This document shows positions 55,451-64,000 of a DNA stretch of 64,000 nt, in pieces. Numbering within the stretch: the stretch's first letter is position 1; each line of letters begins with the position of its first letter. The DNA lies in NCBI GenBank assembly GCA_950022295.1, contig OX465595.1, positions 433,560,270 to 433,624,269 on the forward strand, in the 5' to 3' direction. Made by a program: the position numbers and the translations under genes. Under the pieces are notes generated by a model. The model was given only the letters and a program-made list of their open reading frames with translations. It did not search any database and was not told the DNA's origin. This DNA comes from Bromus sterilis (taxonomy: Eukaryota; Streptophyta; Magnoliopsida; Poales; Poaceae).

Positions 55451-55944
55451 CACTACGGGACAACAGCCATACGCCGACGGCCGGACACCGTCGGCGTAGG
55501 CCAGAAAGCCGTCGGCTTAGGCCTACGCCGACGGCAGCCGTCGGCGTATAGCCGTCGGGCATGGGTTTTCTCGGGCTTGCCCTAAAAGTCGTCGGCGTAG
55601 GGGCGGCCGTCGGCGTATAGGCTGGCCCGACGGTTTTTGTGCGGCCGTCGGCGTAGCGCTAGTGGGCCCCACACTGGGCTTAACGGCCGTTAGGCCTGGT
55701 TGCCCTCTACGCCGACGGCCGGGCCGTCGGCCTAGGGTGCCACGCGGCAGGCTGTGGGGCGGCTGGGCTTCACAAAAGTTTTTGGCCGTCGGCTGGTGCC
55801 ACCTAAAGAGGCATACGCCGACGGCTTTGGGACGCCGACGGCCCGTTACGAGGGCTGACGAGTCGTCCCTCTACGCCGACGGCCCCGATATTTGGCCGTC
55901 GGCGTAAAGGGAGGTCGTCGGCGTCAACCGTCTCTCCCGTAGTG
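55451..55944. mobile_element. CACTA MITE with (GCCGTCGGCG) repeats, 494 bp
   Basis: The ends are CACTACGGGA at 55451 and TCCCGTAGTG at 55944, a 10-base inverted repeat. TTT flanks both sides (55448-55450 and 55945-55947). The interior is GC-rich and filled with TACGCCGACGGC and its inverse GCCGTCGGCGTA. There is no transposase, so it is non-autonomous. The ORF at 55662-55907 is due to the repeats. Confidence 0.85.
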
Positions 55945-56176
55945 TTTGTTGATGTTCCTTGGCAAGATTAATTAAATAATATTCTTCAAAACATGGTATT
56001 TTTTGCATGGTGAAATATCTCCATGAATTTTTTTTTGGCATAAATTAGAGAAATGGCATTTTTTTGCTCCTTGCCATTAGTGCGCCCTTCTTTTCCTTAC
56101 TAGCGTAGTTTCTCACCTTTAAAAGAAGGCACCAACGCTTTTGTAGTGAACCCTCCGGGGAGTGCGAATTTTTGGA
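55945..56176. other. Intergenic, AT-rich
   Basis: The AT-rich sequence with ATGGCATTTTT phrases continues from before the MITE. Nothing else is visible. Confidence 0.4.
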
Positions 56177-56556
56177 GGCCGAGCTACACGTAGCCCTTTA
56201 TTTTGAAAAAATCGTAAATGATATTTAAATTTTTTGAAAAATTCCATTTTTTTCTGTGGAAACTTATATGTATTCCGCACGAACATGTCAAATTTCGTTT
56301 GAAAATATTGTAATATGTAGTCTGTACAAAAAAAACAAAATTTTAGCCCAAAACCAACAACAAAAAGGCCCATTTAAAAATCAAATATTTGACTTTTTTT
56401 CATACGCCACATGTGAAAGTATAATTGTATGAAAATTTGCACATATGTCATATACATGTGTATGTATATTCATAAAAAAAAATCAATGCTTTTTGGAAAA
56501 TGTAAAATATATTTTATGACTTGTTTAAAATAAAAGGCTACGTGTAGCTCGGTCTA
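56177..56556. mobile_element. Second inverted-repeat (MITE-like) element, about 380 bp
   Basis: GGCCGAGCTACACGTAGCCC near 56177 is mirrored by GGCTACGTGTAGCTCGGTCT ending near 56556, with the pairing running on into TTTATTTT. The interior is AT-rich and without genes. I could not find a convincing target duplication. Confidence 0.6.
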
Positions 56557-58310
56557 CATTAGCATTATCCGGCCCCCCGGGGTCCCAGGTTACTTTGGCG
56601 CCCCCCACCCCGTCAGTCTTGGGTTGTACTTGACTTGATATTTCTCACTTTATCAAGTCAAAATAGGTAACTTGTGCTTTAATATGCATATAAACATCAT
56701 ATCAGCATTCATGGATGTTACTGACATTTCACAACACACATAACTCATACATCTGATCAATAATGGGGTAAGCAAATAGTTAGACTCTGGTTCACAGGAA
56801 TCCAGAGCCACAACTGGGACTCAGAAATTCAGTCACATTGATTCTCAGGAACTGTAGCCCAAACAAAAGGGGCTTATACTATTTGCTCTGATTTGGTTGG
56901 CTTGTTTTAGCTTTTGTTAACTGGAATGTCATATTTGAGAGGGAGTTTGTCAGCTCGAGTCACTATAATTTATGTAGAGAGCAATTTTGGTAGAAGTTAG
57001 TTTTGGTGGTAAAACGATGTTCGGGAAGCTGAAAATTTGATAGTTTGTTGAGAACTCGTGGGTTTGCTTGCCTACCAAGTTTTGTGCAGTTTGGATTTGT
57101 TGTTTGTGAGATAAAAAGTGAATACTGAATGAGAAATAAACCATGTCATCTTTGACTAGCTTGCTTACCTTGCCTCTTATTAGTTGGTATGGTTGTTGTT
57201 TTTTATGTCAAGCTCACAGCTTGTTGAAAATGTTGTTGGTGGTGATGTTTTCTAGAGATGAAGTGGACATGCATGTTAGTCGTGTGGGTTTTACACCTCG
57301 TTTCAATTCTCAAGGAAGTTTTTCTACATAAATCTCATGTGCGTTTATTTTGTTATTCCGTTGCTTATTTGTTGGTTGAAGTTCTCCTTTAAAGTTTTAG
57401 TGCAAATTGAGGGGGTTATGCTTTGTATAGTTGTCTTGGATAGATTGGTGCATCACTATTTATTTTACAACCCGGATATTCAGAAATATTTTGAAAATCA
57501 AGTGAAATACAGTATGAAATAATTAAGTATCTCATCATTTAATTTTGGAGATCTTTACATTATAGTAAAGGCCAGTGGATGTTGACTTTTCTAACTTGGA
57601 GTTGGAAGCTCTCCCCGCTTAATCAACTTAACCCTAACTTGCAGGCTTGCAGCAATCAATGAGTCAAATACTAAGGTTAGCTAACCTAACCTGCTGCAGT
57701 ATTGACTTAACAAGTAACATCAGGAGGGAGTTAGTCAAAGTGCACCAGAAACAATAACCCTCTTGCCATTTCGAGCAGGAAGAATGCATGGCATATGGGC
57801 ACCAAGTTCAGCGCCAGACAAAAGCTTCGGGCGAGCTACTACATACAAACTCCTCTTCTTTTACGACTTGGTCCGGCATTTTAGGTGGCTTTCACTTAAT
57901 CAGTTGGGTGATTCATTTCACCTGTCTCTTTTTAATCCAATCCGTCCGTCACTCCGGCAATTAATCACATCCTCATTTCAATTCGAAAAAAAGCAAAGCT
58001 TCTATCCCCATTTTGCTGTGCTTTAGGGTGGGGTGGCATTTTCAGAAAGTTAGTAGTACAGTACTAAACATAAATGGAGAAATAAATCGTGATGGTTAAG
58101 CAGTAAAGCTTGAAGAAACATTATAGGAGAAATTTCTTGTCTGGCGGTGCAGCATCAGATGGTCATTTTCAGTGGATGCAGGCTTGTTGTCAGCCATTAA
58201 AACCCTAGGATTCCAGCTCACGCTCTCGTTGTCTTGTTATTAAACCCAATTCTTTGCCATCAATTATTGTAGGAGTAGTACTATGTTGCAGGATTCTGTC
58301 TTCGATCACT
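56557..58310. other. Intergenic region without recognised genes
   Basis: About 1.75 kb of moderately AT-rich, apparently unique sequence. Small ORFs have no ATG-based or domain support. The last few hundred bases are likely upstream regulatory DNA of the gene at 58368. Confidence 0.45.
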
Positions 58311-58317
58311 TATAAAA
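58311..58317 (+). promoter_or_regulatory. TATA box of the gene at 58368
   Basis: CTTATAAAACGG lies 57 bases before the start codon. A C/T-rich stretch (CGTCCTCTCTCTCCAG) about 30 bases later fits a plant transcription start. Confidence 0.65.
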
Positions 58318-58367
58318 CGGCACAGGCCCGTCCTCTCTCTCCAGCAGAGAGATCGTGGCAGGTGGAA

Positions 58368-58793
58368 ATGGGCTCGAAGCAGCAGCCAGCGCTCCGGCCG
58401 ACCTTCAGCGCCGATGGCAGGGCGGCGACGATGAAGGAGCGGTCGAGCCTTGCAAACACGTCCTTCAGGGTGTACTACAGCCTGCGCGCCGGCGCCGTGC
58501 CGTTCCTCTGGGAGTCCGCGCCCGGCACCCCGAAGAGGGGCGCCGCCGCCGCCTCCCCGGGGACAGAGTCGCTCGACGCTACCACAGGGACGACTGGTGG
58601 TGCTAGTGCTACGCTCCTGTTTCCGCCCCTCTCGCCGCCGCCGTCGTACCAGTCACCGTTCCAGCGGAAGGGGAGGAAGCTGTCGTGGACGGCATCGGCG
58701 GGAGGCATCGTGAGGGCGCTGCTCGGCGTGCTTGGGCTCAGGAAGATCCACCGCCGGTCGCCCCGGCGTCCCGCCATGTCAAGTAGTCTTTGA
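58368..58793 (+). CDS. Single-exon plant gene, PFLWE-motif (DUF688-like) protein, 141 aa
   Basis: The ATG at 58368 sits in a good context (GAAATGGG) just after a TATA box. The frame upstream to 58254 has no ATG and lies before the TATA, so it is not used. The protein has SSLANTSFRVYYSLRAG, then VPFLWESAPGTPKRG, the signature of a plant family of unknown function (resembles DUF688), then a Ser/Thr/Gly linker, a Pro-rich LFPPLSPPPSYQSPF, and a hydrophobic-basic end (IVRALLGVLGLRKIHRRSPRR). There is no signal peptide. The coding part is GC-rich (typical of grass genes) and free of lesions. No role in the cell is known to me. It is the best candidate for a functioning host gene in the window. Confidence 0.75.
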   Translation: MGSKQQPALRPTFSADGRAATMKERSSLANTSFRVYYSLRAGAVPFLWESAPGTPKRGAAAASPGTESLDATTGTTGGASATLLFPPLSPPPSYQSPFQRKGRKLSWTASAGGIVRALLGVLGLRKIHRRSPRRPAMSSSL

Positions 58794-59068
58794 AGTTTGA
58801 GTTCAACTGCCGACGTTGCAACTTGTTTGCTGTAGTACGTAGTACGTACATGCTTGATTTCTGGAAAGACGATTTGATCCTTAAACATCTCAGTAGCAAT
58901 TAGAAGCTCTCTGGTTTTAGGTTTTTCTTAATGCGTACGTGATTTCTGTGATCTCTATTGTTCATTTTTCATGTCCATTTTGGTTTCGTTTATGTAACAA
59001 ACTGAAAACCTTGCAACAAATGAGTTGGTGCATCAACCAATGTAGAGGCTCGAGTTTTAAAAGAAAAC
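58794..59068 (+). other. 3' UTR and downstream region
   Basis: T-rich sequence follows the stop codon. AATAAA is not evident. Nothing else is recognised. Confidence 0.4.
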
Positions 59069-59071
59069 AAT

Positions 59072-59431
59072 GGTCATGTTTGGATCCATAGGTTAGAGTT
59101 AGAGTTGGTTAGATTGTATCAAACTAACCCCAAAACATCTAAACAGGAGGGTTAGAGTTGGTTAGATGCATCTAACCCATCCAAAAAATTTAACCCACCC
59201 AAAAGATGCTTATTTGGGTTAGAGTTAGATGGGGCCTAAAAAAAGTTACTTTTTCTACTACCTCCACCATAGAAAATCCTGAATAAAGTAATCAAATGAT
59301 TGGAATGGTATATTTATTGTCAATCTAACCCCACCATCCAAACACCTCTTTGGTTAGAGTTAGTTTGGGATTAGTCTAGAGTTAGAATCTAACTCTAACC
59401 TTTAACCGAGTTAGAGTATCCAAACAGGGCC
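59072..59431. mobile_element. MITE, 360 bp, Tourist-like candidate
   Basis: The left end GGTCATGTTTGGAT and the right end ATCCAAACAGGGCC form inverted repeats. AAT flanks at 59069-59071 and 59432-59434 suggest a 3-bp duplication. GGTTAGAGTTAG is repeated inside on both strands. There is no ORF. PIF/Tourist elements usually duplicate TAA/TTA, so the superfamily is tentative. Confidence 0.6.
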
Positions 59432-59434
59432 AAT

Positions 59435-59738
59435 GTAGGGCTCCGGATACAAAGTGGTCCAAGGAAGCTCATTCGAAGGGATCATGGAGTGCCCATCAAC
59501 GTCTGGTGGAGGACTACTTCGCTGCTGAACCACTCCATCTCGAGAGTATGTTTCGTACAAGAGTTCGCATGAATAAACACCTCTTTCTACGCATTGTCAA
59601 TGCCCTTGGTCAGTGGTTTCCCTATTTCACTTATAGTGCACATTGTTCTGGTCGAATAGGCCTCTCACCATTGCAGAAGTGTACTGCAGCCATGCGCATG
59701 CTAGCGTATGGCACCCCTGCAGATGCCCTTGATCAGTA
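59435..59738 (+). pseudogene. Second PIF/Harbinger transposase relic, N-terminal part
   Basis: HQRLVEDYFAAEPLHLESMFRTRVRM, KHLFLRIVNALGQWFPYF, then GRIGLSPLQKCTAAMRMLAYGTPADALDQY are typical N-terminal PIF transposase blocks. The frame before 59490 is shifted. The relic is cut at 59738 by CACTA-2. It covers the MLAYG block also present at 253-291, so it is a different copy from the relic split by CACTA-1. Confidence 0.78.
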
Positions 59739-60030
59739 CACTAGTAGAAAACAGGGCTTTGGTTCAGGCCTCTCCAGCCCATTAGTCCCGGTTGTGCCAC
59801 GAACCAGGACCCATGACGGTCATACGTCCCGGTTCGTGCGCCCAGGGGGCCGGCCGGGCCTCGTGGGACATTGGTCCCGGTTCGTCTGGGGGCATATGTC
59901 CCGGTTCCAGACAAGAACCGGGACCAATGGGCCTCGCTCCTGGCCCACAACCACTAGTCCCGATTTGTGGCTCAACCCGGGACGAAAGGCTGGCCATTAG
60001 TACCGGTTCCAGCCACAAACCGGGACTAAC
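59739..60030 (+). repeat. CACTA-2 left terminal and subterminal repeats
   Basis: TAGTCCCGGTT-type units alternate in orientation, as in CACTA-1 (606-875). The two ends agree nearly base for base for about 260 bases and diverge after GGGACNAAAGGCT. Confidence 0.85.
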
Positions 60031-60037
60031 GTTTTGG

Positions 60038-60046
60038 CTATATATA
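60038..60046 (+). promoter_or_regulatory. TATA box of CACTA-2
   Basis: GGCTATATATACCCC follows the last subterminal repeat. The leader exon downstream runs to a GTGAGC donor at 60318 and intron 1 ends at 60418. Confidence 0.65.
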
Positions 60047-60422
60047 CCCCTTGTCGGCGAGCAGAGCACTCCACTGGTGCTCTGTTTTTTCGAGGAGGGC
60101 AAGGGGAGGGTGTTCTAGTGCTCTAGCTCACCTCCAATGCACATGATGTGTTCGAGGAAATGTCCGAGCCACACTACTTAAGCTTTCTCCTCTCCAAACT
60201 CGACCTCCAAGCTTCGTTTTCCTCAAGATTTGTCTAGGTTTAGCGATTTATCACGTCTCGTACCCGTCTTCACCATCGTCGATCGCCCACGCCAATCTCG
60301 TCGCCGGCACCACCGTGGTGAGCCTCTTGTTCTTATTTTATTTCTAAAATAAAATAATTATTACTTTTATGATTAGATATATACTTGTCTAATTTTCTTA
60401 TTGCTTTTTATTATATAGTGCG

Positions 60423-60866
60423 ATGGTTATTGTACCTGCACATGTCAGCCCTCGTCATGTCTATGATTCGGATGTGGTATATATTATCTTTTATAACTAT
60501 TTGGTTCATTTTTTGTTTATGACAATTATGCCGACCAACGTGACATATTTATTTATCTAGGAGGTAGTTGAACCGGAAATTCCTACCGACCCTATTGTCG
60601 AGAGGTTAAATTTAGTTGAAGAAGAAAACAATAACTTGAAGGAAAAAATAAAAAGAATTGAGGAGGAGAAGATGCTATTGGAGTTGCATGTTGCGGATGT
60701 CATCAATGATAAAAAGATCAAGATGGATGCAATGCGCTTGAAGATTAGAAAGATTAGAAAATATGCAATTGATACCGAGGCTTGGTATCATTATGCCGTT
60801 GGTTCAATTGTTACCTTCGTTGCGATTATGATTGCATTTGTTGTTGCATTGAAATGCTTTACATAG
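60423..60866 (+). CDS. CACTA-2 small coiled-coil protein with C-terminal membrane segment
   Basis: Two coding exons, 60423-60476 and 60561-60866, with intron GTATAT...ATCTAG, join in frame to give 119 aa. It begins MVIVPAHVSPRHV, then has an acidic part, a long coiled coil (LVEEENNNLKEKIKRIEEEK) and ends with a hydrophobic span (GSIVTFVAIMIAFVVALKCF) at the very C-terminus, as in a tail-anchored membrane protein. A non-coding leader exon ends at 60317 (intron 60318-60418). No lesion is seen. It sits between the CACTA promoter and the transposase. I do not know a function. Similar ORFs may recur in Triticeae CACTA elements. Confidence 0.65.
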
Positions 60867-61042
60867 TTTCAATGTATGCCTTAGTTAGATGCTCTGGAGA
60901 GTTGTATGTTGTTCAATGAGAACTATGTATGTACTTTGGTTTTACTGTGATGATGAACTTCTATTAATTTGGTCACTTATCTATTCATGATGTTCTATAT
61001 ATAATGGTTTTTGACACACTTAATTATATATAATGCACGCAG
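60867..61042 (+). other. Spacer / intron before the CACTA-2 transposase
   Basis: This T-rich stretch ends in ATGCACGCAG directly before the transposase ATG at 61043, like an intron acceptor. Confidence 0.45.
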
Positions 61043-63235
61043 ATGAACCGGCAATGGATGTACGGTGACAGACACACCTCCCAGTACATTAAGGGCGTGC
61101 ATGAGTTTCTCGAACTGTCTGAGGCAAACAAGCAGAATGGTTTTATGTGTTGTCCATGCCCTACATGTGGGAATACGAAGTCTTACTCTGACCGGCAAAC
61201 CATTCACGCCCACCTGCTTTATAAGGGATTCATGCCACACTATAATATTTGGACCAAGCACGGAAAAATAGGGGTTATGATGGAAGACGGCGAAGAAGAA
61301 GAGTACGATGACAACTATGTGCCCCCTGAATACGGTGATGCTGCAACGGGGGAAGCGGACGATGTGCCCGATGAAGATCAAGAGGAACCAGACGATGTAC
61401 CCGATGATGATCTCCGCCGGGTCATTGTTGATGCAAGGACACAGTGTTGAAAGTGAAAAGGAGAAGCTGAAGTTCTATCGCATGTTAGAGGATCACAAAA
61501 AAGGGTTGTACCCCAATTGTGAAGAGGGCATCACAAAGCTCGGTACCGTACTGGAATTGTTGCAGTGGAAGGCAGACAATGATGTGCCTGACAAAGGATT
61601 TGAGCAGGTACTGAAAATATTTAAGAAGAATCTTCCAAAGGATAACAAATTACCCGACACTACGTACGCAGCAAAGAAGGTCGTATGCCCTCTAGGATTG
61701 GAGGTGCAGAAGATACATGCATGCCCTAATGACTGCATCCTCTACCGCGGTGCGTACGAGAATTTGAACGCATTCCCGGTATGCGGTGCATTGCAGTATA
61801 AGATCAGACGAGATGACCCTGGTGATGTTGACGGCGAGCCCCCCAGGAAGAGGGTTCCTGCCAAGGTGATGTGGTATGCTCCTATAATACCACGGTTGAA
61901 ACGTCTGTTCAGAAATGAAGAGCATGCAAAGTTGATGCAATGCACAGAGAGGACCGTAAGAAAGACGGGAATTTGAGACACCCCGTTGATGGTTCACAAT
62001 GGAGAAAAATTGAGAGAAAGTACCGGGCTGAGTTTGGAGGTAACCCAAGGAACGTATGGTTTGGTTTAAGCGCGGATGGCATTAATCCTTTCGGGGAGCA
62101 GAGGAGCAATCACAGCACCTGGCCCGTGACTCTATGTATGTATAACCTTCCTCCTTGGAAGTGCATGAAGCGGAAGTTCATTATGATGCCAGTTATCATC
62201 CAAGGCCCTAAGCAACCCGGCAACAACATTGATGTGTACCTAAGGCCATTAGTTGAATAACTTTTACAACTGTGGAATGCAAACGGTGTACGTGTGTGGG
62301 ATGAGCACAAAAAGGAGGAATTTGACCTGCATGCCTTGCTTTTTGTAACCATCAATGATTGGCATGCTCTCAGTAACCTTTCAGGACAGGCAAACAAGGG
62401 ATACCACGCATGCACGCACTGTTTAGCTGACACCGAAAGTATATACCTGGACAATTGCGGGAAGAATGTGTACATGGGGCATCGTCGATTTCTTCCGACC
62501 AACCATCAATGTCGTAAGAAAGGAAAGCATTTCAAAGGCGAGGCAGATCACAGGAAGAAGACCGCCATGCGTACCGGTGATCACGCACTTGCTATGGTCA
62601 ATGATTTACACGTAATATTTGGAAAGGGTCCCGGCGGAGTATCTGTTCCGAATGACGATGAGGGACGCGCACCCATGTGGAAGAAGAAATCTATATTTTG
62701 GGACCTACCCTATTGGAAAGACCTAGAGGTACGCTCTTCGATCGACGTGATGCACGTGGCGAAGAACCTTTGCGTGAACCTGCTAGGCTTCTTGGGCGTG
62801 TATGGGAAGGCAAAATATACACCGGAGGCACGGGAGGACCTGCAACGTTTGCACGAAAAAGACGGCGTGCCTCCAATGCAGTATGAAGTTCCTGCCAGCT
62901 ACGCTCTTACCAAAGAAGAGAAGGAAATCTTCTTTGAATGCCTGCTCAGTATGAAGGTCCCTTCTGGCTTCTCGTCGAATATAAAGGGAATAATTAATAT
63001 GGCTGAGATAAAGTTTAAAAACCTAAAGTCTCATGACTGCCACGTGATTATGACGCAACTGCTTCCGGTTGCATTGAGGGGGCTTCTACCGGAAAACGTT
63101 CGATTAGCCATTGTGAAGCTATGTGCATTCCTCAATGCAATCTCTCAGAAGGTGATCGATCCAGAAATCCTACCAAGGCTAAGGACTGATGTGGCGCAAT
63201 GTCTTGTCAGTTTCGAGCTGATTTCCCACCATCCT
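61043..63235 (+). pseudogene. CACTA-2 TNP2-type transposase: N-terminal and Transposase_21 regions
   Basis: The ATG at 61043 opens a Transposase-associated domain (WMYGDRHTSQYIKGVHEFLE, CPCPTCGNTK with paired Cys, HAHLLYKGFMPHYNIWTKHG). An acidic linker follows. Then SEKEKLKFYRMLEDHKKGLYP and the Transposase_21 core: LSADGINPFGEQRSNHSTWP, VTINDWHALSNLSGQ, GYHACTHC, IDVMHVAKNLCVNLLG, the latter an acidic-site block of the CACTA DDE enzyme. Lesions are frame changes near 61447, 61938 and 63225, and an in-frame TAA at 62258-62260. It would excise and insert the element in the nucleus. Confidence 0.88.
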
Positions 63236-64000
63236 TCTTCAATATCATGACGCACGTCCTTGTTCATCTAGTCGACAAGATTTTCATTCTGGGCCCCGTA
63301 TTTCTACACAACATGTTCCCCTTTGAAAGGTTCATGGGAGTCCTAAAGAAATATGTCTGTAACCGCGCTAGGACAGAAGGAAGCATTTCCATGGGCCATC
63401 AAACAGAGGATGTCATTGGGTTTTGTGTCGACTTCATTCCTAGCCTTAAGAAGATTGGTCTCCCTCAATCGCGGTATGAGGGGAGACTGACTGGAAAAGG
63501 CACGCTTGGAAAGGGCTCAATAATATGCAGGGACGGGCATTCTTGGTCTAAAGCACACTACACAATTCTACAGAACTCTACCTTGGTGGCCCCGTATGTC
63601 GATGAACACATGAACAGTCTCCGCTCCACACACCCGGAGCAGTCTGATAACTCGATTACACGTGAACACATCAGGACTTTCGGAAGTTGGTTGGAATCAC
63701 GTCTCAGAGGTGACAACACTGTTTCTGATGAGCCGTACTCGTTTTCCAGGAAACCATCTTCGACTGTATTGACTTACAAAGGATACGAGATAAATGGGAA
63801 TACATTTTACACAATCGACCAAGATCAAAAGAGCACCAACCAAAACAGCGGTGTCCGCTTTGATGCAGCAACCAAGAGCGGAAAGCACACATATTATGGT
63901 TACATAGTAGACATATGGGAACTTGACTACAGAGATGATTTTAAGGTCCCTTTGTTTAAGTGCAAATGGGTCAATATGTCAGGGGTACAGGTAGACCCAC
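63236..64000 (+). pseudogene. CACTA-2 transposase: DUF4218 and DUF4216 regions, cut by the window end
   Basis: After the shift near 63225 a third frame is open from before 63247 to the last base without a stop (about 250 codons). It has the DUF4218 block (HVLVHLVDKIFILGPVFL, MFPFERFMGVLKKYVCNRAR, PEGSI-like TEGSISMGH), then, from about 63770, DUF4216 (YKGYEINGNTFYTIDQDQ, KHTYYGYIVDIWELDY, then VPLFKCKWVN). These always follow Transposase_21 in CACTA transposases. Their molecular roles are not known. Confidence 0.85.

Larger units (their letters stand above)
59739..64000 (+). mobile_element. CACTA-2 transposon, left part; continues beyond the window
   Basis: It begins CACTAGTAGAAAACAGGG at 59739 (flank GTA). 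It has subterminal repeats, a TATA box, a spliced small gene, and a TNP2-type transposase region open to the window end. Its right end is not in the window. The transposase has several lesions, so this copy is also probably inactive. Confidence 0.88.

Noticed and set aside
55662..55907. ORF in the GC-rich CACTA MITE
   Set aside because: It consists of the inverted repeat units and has no domain.
58254..58367. N-terminal extension of the PFLWE-motif gene
   Set aside because: There is no ATG at 58254 (it begins TTG) and the extension lies across the TATA box, so translation from there is unlikely.
1..64000. CRISPR arrays, bacterial operons, phage, rRNA and tRNA genes
   Set aside because: No such signals were seen. 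Direct repeats here are LTRs, MITE units or CACTA subterminal arrays, and the GGTATCAGAGC motifs are retroelement primer sites.

Overview
This is repeat-dense nuclear DNA from a Triticeae grass (wheat, barley, rye or a relative; the species cannot be told from the window). The call rests on recognisable families: a BARE/Angela/WIS-type Copia LTR, a Sirevirus (Maximus-like) Copia element with an envelope-like ORF, minus-strand gag-protease-only Gypsy elements with tRNA-Asp-type primer sites, and CACTA elements with 'TAGTCCCGGTT'-type subterminal repeats. No bacterial, organellar, CRISPR, rRNA or tRNA features were seen. Family names are from recognition, not a database search.

Layout. A PIF/Harbinger transposase relic (about 170-605, resuming at 53618-54050) is split by one composite CACTA element, CACTA-1 (606-53614, flanked by TCT). 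When the nested insertions are removed about 9 kb of CACTA-1 remains: subterminal repeats, an AP2/ERF-like gene on the minus strand, an 85-bp tandem array, a pair of hairpin-forming repeats, a promoter, and a multi-exon Transposase_24 / DUF8039 / Ulp1-like protease gene. No TNP2 transposase was recognised in it. Nested inside are: (i) a 14.15-kb Sirevirus, 1746-15899, TSD AGTGA, which interrupts the AP2-like ORF; (ii) a minus-strand gag-protease Gypsy, 16465-33456, TSD CGTGT, whose 5' LTR holds (iii) an Angela-like Copia, 24705-33363, TSD CAAAA; (iv) Gypsy element A, 35619-48252, TSD CACCC, whose interior is a rearranged mixture of a second gag-protease Gypsy (B, 35983-44308) and a plus-strand Gypsy fragment (C, 44309 to about 47676).

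Right of CACTA-1 lies AT-rich intergenic DNA with an inverted-repeat element (54499-54940), a GC-rich 494-bp CACTA MITE (55451-55944, TSD TTT) and a second inverted-repeat element (56177-56556). The only convincing ordinary plant gene follows: a single-exon ORF of 141 codons at 58368-58793 with a TATA box and a PFLWE-x-APG-x-PK motif. After it come a MITE (59072-59431) and a second PIF relic cut by a second CACTA element, CACTA-2 (59739 to the window end). CACTA-2 has a left end nearly identical to that of CACTA-1, a spliced gene for a small coiled-coil, membrane-tailed protein, and a decayed TNP2-type transposase.

How the parts relate. Nearly every coding region belongs to a mobile element and most carry frameshifts or stops. 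CACTA-1 looks non-autonomous and could once have been moved by a transposase such as that of CACTA-2. The order of insertion is clear from target duplications: PIF relic, then CACTA-1, then the LTR elements, with the Angela-like element later than the Gypsy it sits in. By hand alignment the two LTRs of the Sirevirus and of the Angela-like element differ by roughly 2 to 2.5%, so both are fairly young.
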